From: Microcoleus asticus IPMA8
GTDB taxonomy: Bacteria > Cyanobacteriota > Cyanobacteriia > Cyanobacteriales > Microcoleaceae
Length of the DNA stretch: 15,421 bases
Direction: 5' to 3'
Assembly (NCBI RefSeq): GCF_013179805.1
Contig: NZ_SRRZ01000157.1
Coordinates: forward strand, 1 to 15,421
Shown here: positions 8,541 through 15,099 of the stretch, one piece after another
How positions within the stretch are numbered: the first letter of the stretch is position 1
Layout: each line of letters starts with the position of its first letter
Made by a program: the position numbers and the translations under genes
Notes under the pieces: generated by a model
Told to the model about the DNA's origin: nothing
Databases searched by the model: none
What the model saw: only the letters and a program-made list of their open reading frames with translations

Positions 8541-8745
8541 AAGTTTGCCTCGGTCTAGACCTTGATTCGAGTTTAAAATTGAGATTTTAGGTAAAAAAGA
8601 GTCGATCGCACCCCAATGCTGACACTTCCTAACGCTAGTTCTCGATCGCAAATCTTAAATTTTCAGTCTAAATTTGATTGTGTCACCAACATAGCAAAGA
8701 CAAACAGTAAGTGTCGAAGCCCAGGAAATTTAAACAGCGAAAATT

Positions 8746-9483
8746 ATGAGCGATGGAATTGTGCGTCTGATCGGTTTAACTGGGGGCATCGCCACCGGTA
8801 AAACCGCTATATCTAATTATCTGAGAGATGCCTGGGGATTTCCGATTTTAGATGCCGATATTTACGCCCGCGAAGCTGTGAACCCAGGTTCGCCAATACT
8901 GGACTCTATTGTAGAGCGATACGGCGCCCTTATTTTGCTCCCCGACGGCAATTTAAATCGGCCCGAGTTGGGAAATATTATTTTTTGTAACGCAGCCGAG
9001 CGGGAGTGGTTGGAACAACAGATTCACCCTTATGTCCGCCGCCGATTTGTTGAGGAAACCCAAAGCTGCTTTGCTGCATTGACTCCAGTATCGCAAGGCA
9101 CACATCACTTAAGTACAAAAACTCAAGAAACCGGGTTTGTTCACCGCGATCAAAAGCTAGAACGAAGTATTGTTGAAAAAAACTCCGGTTTCTGCGCCCC
9201 GACTGACACGTTGACTTTGGTTTTGGTAGTGCCGCTGCTGTTTGAAGCTAACATGACTGACTTGTGTACCGAAATTTGGGTGGTGTACTGTTCGCCGGGA
9301 GTGCAGTTAGAACGACTAATGCAGCGAGACGGCTTGAGTTACGATCGAGCTAATGCCCGCATTAACGCCCAGTTACCGCTAGCTCAAAAGTGTCAACAAG
9401 CTGATGTTATTTTGGACAACTCGTCAACCCTCGACTCGGTGTTCTTACAGGTAGATGCGCAAGTCAGTCGATGTGAGATTTGA
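8746..9483 (+). CDS. coaE: Dephospho-CoA kinase with an in-frame insertion
   Basis: The enzyme catalyses the last step of coenzyme A synthesis, ATP-dependent phosphorylation of the 3' hydroxyl of dephospho-CoA in the cytoplasm. The Walker A loop GLTGGIATGKT is at residues 10-20, DADIYAREAV at about 35-44, the family core VPLLFEANMTDLCTEIWVV at about 162-180, and the LID-type LMQRDGLSYDRANARI at about 190-205. The 245-residue length exceeds the usual 195-205. The excess lies between CFAAL (residue 112) and TLVLVVPLLFE. There, residues about 114-155 resemble nothing in the family and contain the translation of a palindromic repeat. Without them the protein would be about 201 residues. The ATG at 8746 fits the family start, though no clear ribosome binding site is seen. 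The stop lies within a heptamer repeat. The gene is divergent from the haemagglutinin/CHAT gene. It is probably functional because the frame is intact. Confidence 0.93.
   Translation: MSDGIVRLIGLTGGIATGKTAISNYLRDAWGFPILDADIYAREAVNPGSPILDSIVERYGALILLPDGNLNRPELGNIIFCNAAEREWLEQQIHPYVRRRFVEETQSCFAALTPVSQGTHHLSTKTQETGFVHRDQKLERSIVEKNSGFCAPTDTLTLVLVVPLLFEANMTDLCTEIWVVYCSPGVQLERLMQRDGLSYDRANARINAQLPLAQKCQQADVILDNSSTLDSVFLQVDAQVSRCEI
9126..9193. repeat. Palindromic interspersed repeat captured inside coaE
   Basis: agaaaccgg (9126-9134) and ccggtttct (9185-9193) form a perfect 9-bp inverted repeat around 50 bases of AT-richer DNA. The surrounding insertion, translated as KTQETGF...EKNSGFCAP, has no counterpart in the enzyme family. 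TTGACT occurs at 9079-9084 and 9211-9216, 132 bases (44 codons) apart, which may be a target duplication or chance. From memory, AGAAACCGGGTTT-type palindromes are frequent in filamentous cyanobacterial genomes. Copy number could not be checked. Confidence 0.7.
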
Positions 9484-9494
9484 GATTTGAGATG
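9474..9494. repeat. Three heptamer repeats spanning the coaE stop codon
   Basis: tgagatt, tgagatt, tgagatg in direct tandem, with the coaE TGA being the first bases of the second unit. Short tandemly repeated heptamers are a known feature of filamentous cyanobacteria. Here the repeat supplies the last codons and the stop of coaE. Confidence 0.75.
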
Positions 9495-9852
9495 TAAGAT
9501 TGACTCCACAATTTTGTGAACGGGCTTTTTTTTTCAGAACCGCTTTCGACTCGTCCTTCAAAGCGGCGCGCCAGCCATCTTGAGACAAAGCAAGAGAGAC
9601 AGAAAAAGAAAAAAGGTTCACAATTCATTTGAAAATACCATAACAACCATTTATGAAGTTAATCTGAAGGATTAGATTTTGCTTTCTTTCAGGAATATCG
9701 TGCACCAAAATATTTATATGTAGGGTGCTGATGACGCACCTCTGTAATCTGCATATCAATAAATTATGAAATTAAGCTGAAGACTATTAAAAATTTATAG
9801 TTTGCGGTTTTCGTTTCCTTATTTGCAGAGTGTTTCAAGAGGCTTCCAGGGT
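9484..9852. other. Gene-free spacer after coaE
   Basis: AT-rich sequence with no supportable gene. It contains a T9 run (about 9529-9537) after GGGC without a convincing stem, so it is only a weak terminator candidate for coaE. A small hairpin ggtgc/gcacc at 9724-9740 resembles a decayed copy of the TAGGGTGC...GCACC palindromes common in cyanobacterial spacers. A 60-codon minus-strand frame here is Phe-rich low-complexity sequence without motifs and is not called. Confidence 0.5.
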
Positions 9853-9958
9853 TTATACCATTTGAGATTTTAGATTTTAAAATAGGGAATGATTTATAAC
9901 TACCAGGTTTTGGATCACCTGCCGAGAGTGGCATTCTTTTTTTTTAGATGGTATTAAA
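9853..9958. mobile_element. Possible MITE with IS630-like ends
   Basis: ttataccat at the left (9853-9861) and atggtatta at the right (9948-9956) form imperfect inverted ends of a segment of about 105 bp. The outer bases closely match those of the IS630 element in this window: TTATACCA on the left and TGGTATTAAAT on the right in both. The interior contains a direct repeat gattttagatttta (about 9866-9879), a run of nine or ten T residues, and no coding potential. This would fit a non-autonomous derivative mobilised by an IS630 transposase. The similarity is short, so the call is tentative. Confidence 0.4.
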
Positions 9959-9987
9959 TTTTGCTGGTTGGCCGCAAGTAGCAGACA

Positions 9988-10016
9988 GCTCGAACTTGCG
10001 AGCGAACAAGCGAGCT
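9988..10016. repeat. Stem-loop upstream of the small secreted-protein gene
   Basis: agctcg (9988-9993) pairs with cgagct (10011-10016). Inside, cttg (9996-9999) pairs with caag (10007-10010) across a 2-base bulge and an 8-base loop. It lies 68 bases before the first possible start of the next gene, so it could be in its leader. No T-run follows. Confidence 0.4.
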
Positions 10017-10173
10017 AGATAAGGGCTTTCACCTGCTTTCAACGAAAAATAAAAAAAGTGCAGGCGCCGTCAATTACTAATTGATGGTTTCGCTGCCATT
10101 AATTTTTTTTATCCTGATAGCAGAGTACAGACTGCGTATCAAGAAGGGGAAAATACAAATACCAAAATTTATT

Positions 10174-10377
10174 ATGATCGGCGTTTACTCTTCCATCCTG
10201 ATGTCAAGCCTGTTACTCAGCAGCACCGCAGTTAGCGCTCAAAGCTTAGAAACTGGATCGACCTTTTTTACTCAAGACAACTCTGCTCCAGACATTTTAA
10301 CCGCTCTAGCCGACACTCAGACTTTTTACGCAGATAACGATAAAGATACGCCGCCCGAACGAGGAAGCGGGAGATAA
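10174..10377 (+). CDS. Small secreted protein of unknown function
   Basis: The 67-residue product starts MIGVYSSILMSSLLLSSTAVSA, a clear export signal with a likely cleavage after VSA, before QSLETGSTFF. The mature part would be about 45 residues, hydrophilic, ending DNDKDTPPERGSGR. Acidic and Pro/Arg/Gly-rich tails like this occur in small exported cyanobacterial proteins, but no named family was recognised. The frame is open upstream to a TTG/ATG at 10081/10084. That longer form (up to 98 residues) would put a second hydrophobic stretch and a basic IKKGKIQIPK segment ahead of the signal. No good ribosome binding site distinguishes the two starts; 10174 gives the more normal signal peptide. 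The gene stands alone and converges with tldD on a shared terminator. Confidence 0.55.
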   Translation: MIGVYSSILMSSLLLSSTAVSAQSLETGSTFFTQDNSAPDILTALADTQTFYADNDKDTPPERGSGR

Positions 10378-10621
10378 AGGCGAAAAAAGCGATAATTGTC
10401 TGTTGGGAATTAGGTAATTACGGGGAGAATCGAAAATTGGGATAAGAAGAGAAAAATTGAAGATTTCCATCCATTAATTCAAAACTTAGGTACTGCGTAC
10501 CAAAAAACCTATTTTTTAGCGGTATTTGACGACTCAAAACATAATTTTTGGCTGTTCCGGTTTTTTGGCCAAGCGTACTCAAGATATCAGATGCCACAAA
10601 CAGGCGCGAAATGTTGCACTC
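10378..10621. other. Spacer between the small secreted-protein gene and the shared terminator
   Basis: No gene is seen. It holds a 13-base palindrome ggtac-tgc-gtacc (10489-10501) directly followed by aaaaaa-ccta-tttttt. This may fold as two adjacent short hairpins and might be a secondary terminator or a decayed repeat. Confidence 0.4.
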
Positions 10622-10675
10622 AAAAAATAAAGGTAAAGCGCGAGTAGGAATCTTGCGCTTTACCTTTATTTTTTT
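10622..10675. terminator. Strong, probably bidirectional, intrinsic terminator
   Basis: A perfect 20-bp inverted repeat: aaaaaataaaggtaaagcgc at 10622-10641 and its complement at 10656-10675, with a 14-base loop. The GC-containing inner stem is flanked by A-rich sequence on the left and T-rich on the right, so transcripts in either direction end in a U-run. It lies 15 bases beyond the tldD stop on the minus strand and downstream of the small plus-strand gene. Confidence 0.85.
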
Positions 10676-10689
10676 AAACTTTTGAAACT

Positions 10690-12126
10690 TTAATCTTCTT
10701 CCGCAGCTTCGCCACCAACAACGACATCGCGAATCCGCAAACTCGGGCCGCCGCAGCCTACCGGCAAACCGCTTTGTCCTGCCTTGCCGCAGCCGCCGGA
10801 TTCATCCCAGTAGAAATCGTCGCCGATCGCCTCAATATCGGCTAAAGTGCTGAAAACATTACCCGAAAGAGTAACATCCCGCACCGGATTGTCGAGTTTT
10901 CCGTCGCGGATCATCCAAGCTTCGCCGGCACTGAAAGTAAACATTTCGCCGTTAGTCATGCCGCCTTGCCAATTGCGCGCATAAACTCCTTCTTTGATAC
11001 CAGAAAATAAGTCAGCAACCGGTGTATCACCCCGCTCGATCCAAGTATTCGTCATGCGGACGATCGGCGGATAATGATAATTCAAACAGCGAGCATTGCC
11101 AGTAGGCGTTTCTCCCAATTTCCCCGCAGTTTCCCGCGAGTGCAGCCGCCCGACTAAAGCGCCGTCTTTAATTAACTGAGTAGTAGTCGCGGGAGTGCCT
11201 TCGTCGTCGTAGAAATAGCTGCCCCGGTGTCCCTCTGGCGCTGCACCGTCGAAAATTTGCAAGTTTTCTGGGCCGAACTGGCGGCCGAGGGTCATAATTT
11301 CCAAAATGTCGGGATTTTCGTAGGCCATGTCGGCTTCGGAAAGGTGCCCAAAGGCTTCGTGGACGAATAATCCGGTCAAAATTGGGTCGATGACGACGGT
11401 GTAGGTGTTGCCTTGGACGGGGGGTAAGGCTAGGGAATCTACGGCGCGCTGAGCGGCGCTGCGAACTTGAACATCGAGATCGGTTAAGTCTTCGTAAGCT
11501 TTGCGCGAACCGGTGGTTTCGCGGCCTGTTTGTACGGTTTCCCCGCTGCGGGCCGTGGCAGCAAACCGCATTTCCATGTCTGCCCAACCTTGTTCGAGCA
11601 TGGTGCCTTCGGAGGTGGCGAGGATGATGCGCTGGGTGCTGTCGCCGTAGCGCACCGAGATGGTTGCGATACGGGGGTCAATGCTGCGCAGAATCGCCGC
11701 GTAGCGATCGCACAATTGCTTTTTGTCAATTAGGGGAACCAGACGGGGGTCTGTTCCTGTCAGCGGCAGCAAGCAAATATCTTGTACTGGGGTAACTGAT
11801 GCCAGAATCGTTTCTTCTTCGCCAATCAGTTTAGCCGCGGCGATGGCTTCTTCGATTCTTTCGGCGAGGGTGGAAAGTCGGTTAAAACTGGCAAAGCCCC
11901 AGCCGCCTTTGTGACAAGCTCGGACTTGGCCGCCAATTGAGACTCCTTCGCTGAGGGTTTCAATTTTTTCGCCTCGCAGCAGGATGTCGGTGCCTTCGGC
12001 TTCTTCGAGTCGAATTGCCAGATAATCCACTTGGTTGCGGTAGCGTGCCATTAAGTCTGACAGCAGATTTTTCGAGTCGGCGATCGAGGTGGGCATAAGG
12101 AAAGCACGGTGTTTAACTGACTTCAT
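10690..12126 (-). CDS. tldD: TldD-family metalloprotease
   Basis: This is a zinc protease subunit of the TldD/PmbA (TldE) family. In other bacteria it pairs with TldE to degrade unfolded or modified peptides and mature some peptide products. The 478-residue length is normal. The zinc motif HEAFGH is at residues 256-261 (HExxxH, within LFVHEAFGHLSEAD). The late cysteine ligand of the family is Cys446 in GGCGKAGQSG. Other family blocks are YLAIRLEEAEGTDILLRG near the start, GSYFYDDEGTPA, GNARCLNYHYPPIVRMTNT, and GGMTNGEMFTFSAGEAWMIR. An internal ATG at 12096 (MPTSIADSKN) is an alternative start that would remove ten basic residues; neither has a clear ribosome binding site. The partner gene tldE/pmbA is not in the window. 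The gene ends at a strong terminator and is divergent from the kinase-like gene. Confidence 0.93.
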   Translation of the reverse strand: MKSVKHRAFLMPTSIADSKNLLSDLMARYRNQVDYLAIRLEEAEGTDILLRGEKIETLSEGVSIGGQVRACHKGGWGFASFNRLSTLAERIEEAIAAAKLIGEEETILASVTPVQDICLLPLTGTDPRLVPLIDKKQLCDRYAAILRSIDPRIATISVRYGDSTQRIILATSEGTMLEQGWADMEMRFAATARSGETVQTGRETTGSRKAYEDLTDLDVQVRSAAQRAVDSLALPPVQGNTYTVVIDPILTGLFVHEAFGHLSEADMAYENPDILEIMTLGRQFGPENLQIFDGAAPEGHRGSYFYDDEGTPATTTQLIKDGALVGRLHSRETAGKLGETPTGNARCLNYHYPPIVRMTNTWIERGDTPVADLFSGIKEGVYARNWQGGMTNGEMFTFSAGEAWMIRDGKLDNPVRDVTLSGNVFSTLADIEAIGDDFYWDESGGCGKAGQSGLPVGCGGPSLRIRDVVVGGEAAEED

Positions 12127-12290
12127 TTTGCACTTTTGTCAGGGCGATCGTGCAAAATATCGCCCCAAGCGCGGAGATTGCGACTTATTGGTACGGTTCT
12201 GCCAATGTCGTTAGTTGACAAATGTGGATATCCTGTGGGTTAGGAGGAAGGCGCAAGAAACTATGCGGGATTTTTCGATCGCGCTGGTGC

Positions 12291-12321
12291 TTGAGTCTTA
12301 ACTCCTGAACTTTCCTATACA
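12291..12321 (+). promoter_or_regulatory. Weak promoter candidate for the kinase-like gene
   Basis: TTGAGT (12291-12296) and TATACA (12316-12321) resemble -35 and -10 boxes with a rather long 19-base spacer, 44 bases before the GTG start. It is the best match in the 238-base divergent spacer, but no better than suggestive. Confidence 0.25.
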
Positions 12322-12364
12322 TAAATACTTCACCCTTCATGCCTCCGAAGGTGGGTTTATAACT

Positions 12365-13981
12365 GTGAATACTTACTTTTTACCGACAATAAGCGAAATT
12401 TTAGCCTCCGAAGGCCAAGAAAATGACCTCAGTCTCTTTGATGCTAAGTTGGCGGGAGAAAACAACCGCCATCGGTGTCCTGCCAGCCGTGGGGCTTCTC
12501 GGCTGAAAGCTGAACAGGAATGGTACGGGGCGATCGCAGCTTTGAATCAAATGCTCGACCGGCAAAAACCCGGACAAAAAACAGATGCCGATCGAGCAAA
12601 TTGTCGGTCGACAATCCCCAATTCCTGTCAGGGATTGGTGTTGTCGGGCCCGTCTTCGGTTTTGACTGACCCTGAGAGGGCCAACGGCTTTGCCAATTGG
12701 ATTTTTACCAGTATTCCCGACAACGATGCTGCTTTGTGGTCTTTTCGTGCTAGACAAACTTTAGCTCTACTGCCGGCGGCTGATGAGCAAATATCTGTGC
12801 CTGCGGCGGCCCCAGCTTTGGCTTTGGCGATCGGCGATCCTTTGGCGCACGAGCAGTTTTGTTTGGTTTTAACTGCTAGTTTTAGCCTGGTGATGGTTTT
12901 GGGTGAAAATTCTGCGGGAATTCCGGCTTTTCTATTTTCTTTCGACCCGCAAGTAGTCGCCAAAGCTTGGGAAGTTTTGCGGCGCAGGGTGACTGAAAGC
13001 GACAGTTTGCTTGCCAATTCTGACGGCAGCTTCAATTTACCAGTTAGCCAAGTAACTAATAATTCTACTAAATTAGACGCGCTGTTCGAGCAGTTTTTGC
13101 CGATGGCTCCAAATTATCAAACAGTGATGCAGTTCAGCCGCTTGCTGTTGCATAATTTGCCTGTTGGGAAAGAGGAAGCAGGCCGGGTAAAGGATGAAAG
13201 AATTGATGATGGTTTGAGTCCGAGGCGTCAAAAGTTATCGGCTACAGATATCAACTGCAAATCTCCAATTCCTCTGGCTAGTAAAGAGGTGGAATTGCTA
13301 CAGGCGATCGCCCACGAAGTCCGCACTCCTTTGGCTACTATTCGCACGCTGACTCGATTATTGCTGAAACGTCCCAAACTTGAGCCGGTGGTGGTCAAGC
13401 GTTTGGAAATGATTGATGCTGAGTGTACCGCTCAGATCGATCGCTTCGGTTTAATTTTCCGCGCCGTGGAATTGGAAATGTCGCAAGCCCAAAATTCTGG
13501 CGTGCAGCTAACAGCAATGTCCCTCGGTGAAGTGCTGCAAAATAGCATTCCCCGCTGGCAAAAACAGGCGGCTGTGCGCAACCACAGTTTGGAAGTTATT
13601 GTTCCGAAAAAGTTGCCTGCGGTAGTCAGTGATCCGACGATGTTGGATCAGGTTTTAACTAATTTAATTGAGAATTTTACTCGAACTTTGCCATCGGGGA
13701 GTCGCATTCAGGTGGAGGTGACATTGGCGGGCGATCAGTTAAAGTTGCAGTTGGAATCGGAACACCTACCTGAAGGTAATGGCGCATCGACTTTTGCGGC
13801 TAAGGCGAATGCTCCTTTGCGATCGATCGGGCCTTTGTTGATGGTGCAGCCGGAGACGGGAAGTTTGAGTTTAAATTTGAGCGTGACTAAGAATTTATTT
13901 CGGGCTGCTGGCGGGAAGTTGGTAATTCGCCAGCGGCCTGAAAAGGGTGAGGTGATGACGGTATTTTTGCCGCTGCAATAG
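12365..13981 (+). CDS. Sensor histidine-kinase-like protein with degenerate ATP-binding motifs
   Basis: The 538-residue protein seems cytoplasmic; no transmembrane segment is evident. Residues about 85-225 form a putative sensory region containing ANWIFTSIPDNDAALWSFRA, HEQFCLVLTASFSLVMVLGE and PAFLFSFDPQVVAKAWEVLR. This conserved-looking block recalls the input halves of some cyanobacterial kinases, but no named domain is assigned. The dimerisation/phosphotransfer helix has a classical H-box, AIAHEVRTPLATI, with His317. The ATPase region has an N-box-like DQVLTNLIENFTRTLP (Asn437). However, the expected D-x-G-x-G (G1) is absent: that stretch reads LESEHLPEGNG. The usual GLGLSI (G2) reads TGSLSLNLSV before RAAGGKLVI. 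Phosphate-accepting function is plausible, while ATP use is doubtful. The GTG start has AAGGTGG about ten bases upstream. No response regulator is adjacent. Confidence 0.8.
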   Translation: MNTYFLPTISEILASEGQENDLSLFDAKLAGENNRHRCPASRGASRLKAEQEWYGAIAALNQMLDRQKPGQKTDADRANCRSTIPNSCQGLVLSGPSSVLTDPERANGFANWIFTSIPDNDAALWSFRARQTLALLPAADEQISVPAAAPALALAIGDPLAHEQFCLVLTASFSLVMVLGENSAGIPAFLFSFDPQVVAKAWEVLRRRVTESDSLLANSDGSFNLPVSQVTNNSTKLDALFEQFLPMAPNYQTVMQFSRLLLHNLPVGKEEAGRVKDERIDDGLSPRRQKLSATDINCKSPIPLASKEVELLQAIAHEVRTPLATIRTLTRLLLKRPKLEPVVVKRLEMIDAECTAQIDRFGLIFRAVELEMSQAQNSGVQLTAMSLGEVLQNSIPRWQKQAAVRNHSLEVIVPKKLPAVVSDPTMLDQVLTNLIENFTRTLPSGSRIQVEVTLAGDQLKLQLESEHLPEGNGASTFAAKANAPLRSIGPLLMVQPETGSLSLNLSVTKNLFRAAGGKLVIRQRPEKGEVMTVFLPLQ

Positions 13982-14003
13982 TTATTAATTATTGGCAAAA
14001 TCT

Positions 14004-14071
14004 GTTGGGTCGGGTTTAACCAATCATCTATGTCAGAAATGAACAATATAATAAACCCGCCCCACCCCAAC
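14004..14071. repeat. Inverted repeat behind the kinase-like gene, possible terminator
   Basis: gttggg(t)cgggttt (14004-14017) pairs with aaacccg....cccaac (14053-14071), with a loop of about 35 bases. GTTGGGT...CGGGTTT palindromes are common in cyanobacterial spacers, so this is probably an interspersed repeat. It lies 23 bases after the stop and could also end transcription, although no T-run follows. Confidence 0.5.
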
Positions 14072-14534
14072 GACAAATCCGAATAGATATTTTTTAAAGG
14101 GGATAGAACCTCATGTTAATCTGGGTTTTTGGTTGGGTGGAGGCGGTTTTTAGAGATTGTTTGTGAGCCTTAAATATTGTTGGTAAAACCAGTCCATACA
14201 GCACGATCGCATTAATCAATTAAAATCTCGCTGAGTTTACTTAATAATTGCCTCATCCACCCTTCACAAATCAAACATCGTACCGGCTCGATATAATTTT
14301 TCGCAAACAAACTGCCGCAAAAACGACTGTTTTTGCAACACCACCTCCAACCAGAAAAAGGCTTAACGCCACCAAAAACTGTTGCAAAACTTATCTCAAA
14401 ATCTGTCTCTCAAAAACGTACACTGATAGTTATTGGACTTTGGACAAGAATGAAAATAAAAAAGGATGAACGCGAAGTAAGAAGGGATAATGACGGTTTC
14501 AATAACGATACAGGTCATCATCCCAAAATTAATT
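14072..14534. other. AT-rich spacer without a supportable gene
   Basis: Several overlapping short frames (60-75 codons) are open here, but none has a recognisable motif, ribosome binding site or natural composition. A perfect 8-bp hairpin, gcaaaaac-gact-gtttttgc, is at 14317-14336, with no T-run after it. A near copy of the arm, aaactgttgcaaaac, is at 14376-14390. A single partial HIP1-like cgatcgca lies at about 14203. Confidence 0.4.
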
Positions 14535-14729
14535 ATGCTAATAATTCTAACAGAGACTGAATTCCAAAAGTTCCGAGGTGAGTGGCACAGCCAGTTCAAA
14601 AAACGAGCAGACAGCACAATGGACTTGTTGGATGCGCTGCGTAGCAATAATCATGCGCCAAGTGTGGTCCATTTAAGCCTGAATTGGTTGTTTAGGGGAA
14701 AGTACAGTAGGGAATCTACACATCTCTAA
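14535..14729 (+). pseudogene. Probable transposase N-terminal remnant
   Basis: The readable protein is MLIILTETEFQKFRGEWHSQ, then FKKRADSTMDLLDAL, then SVVHLSLNWLFRGKYSRES, stopping at 14727. The combination of a basic RAD...(F/M)DLLDAL helix followed by SVV.LSL..LFR..YS is like the N-terminal region of DDE transposases in which the block usually reads VELSLSPLFRR.YSS. Only about 65 residues are present and no catalytic motif follows, so this would be a fragment. An upstream in-frame ATG at 14490 adds 15 residues without supporting similarity. The same frame stays open for about 53 codons after the stop (to 14889) without recognisable content. The identification is from pattern memory and is moderate at best. 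Confidence 0.4.
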
Positions 14730-15099
14730 GCTCTTGATTCGGAGCAGCACAAAGATTGTATCGATCTCATCTTTACCTCAAGAGAGGGAGTTGATCCCAA
14801 ATCCTCATTGAACCCTTCAATTATGCTACCTGAAAACCCGGCAGATATTCTTTTACTATTTTCCAAAATGCCGAAAAGATATTTCTTTTAAACAACAATG
14901 TCGATTTCAAAGGAAATTTAACTTCACATTGTGCATCTTCTGGTAAAATTCAGTATAACTACATTGTCCCGTGACTGAAGGGCTTCCTTAGATTGCAAGA
15001 GGAAGACTTTTGCTAAATATCGATCCTATTTCCGCCAGAGTTCGCTAGAGAATCCCAATATACCTAATCCCCTATACAAAGACTACCAGTTCCACAGTT
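14730..15099. other. AT-rich spacer before the glycosyltransferase-like gene
   Basis: No gene, RNA or strong hairpin was identified. An open stretch (14730-14889), in frame with the remnant before it, reads DCIDLIFTSREGVDPKSS and LPENPADILLLFSKMP. It could be coding debris but matches no family recognised here. Confidence 0.35.

Noticed and set aside
3378..8617. Identical cgatcgcacccc sequences on both sides of the haemagglutinin/CHAT gene as possible attachment or recombination sites
   Set aside because: The core is a HIP1-like word that is extremely common in such genomes, and there is no other sign of an integrated unit.
8541..8651. Extended N-terminus (37 codons) of the haemagglutinin/CHAT protein
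   Set aside because: It places a hydrophilic extension ahead of a good signal peptide, and the start at 8540 has GAGG at proper spacing.
9520..9545. Terminator for coaE at the T9 run
   Set aside because: No convincing GC-rich stem precedes the T-run.
9464..9646. 60-codon minus-strand frame with a Phe/Cys-rich start
   Set aside because: Low complexity, overlaps the coaE end and heptamer repeat, no ribosome binding site or family resemblance.
11168..11587. A 139-codon minus-strand frame inside tldD
   Set aside because: It overlaps the certain tldD frame and is Arg-rich out-of-frame translation without recognisable motifs.
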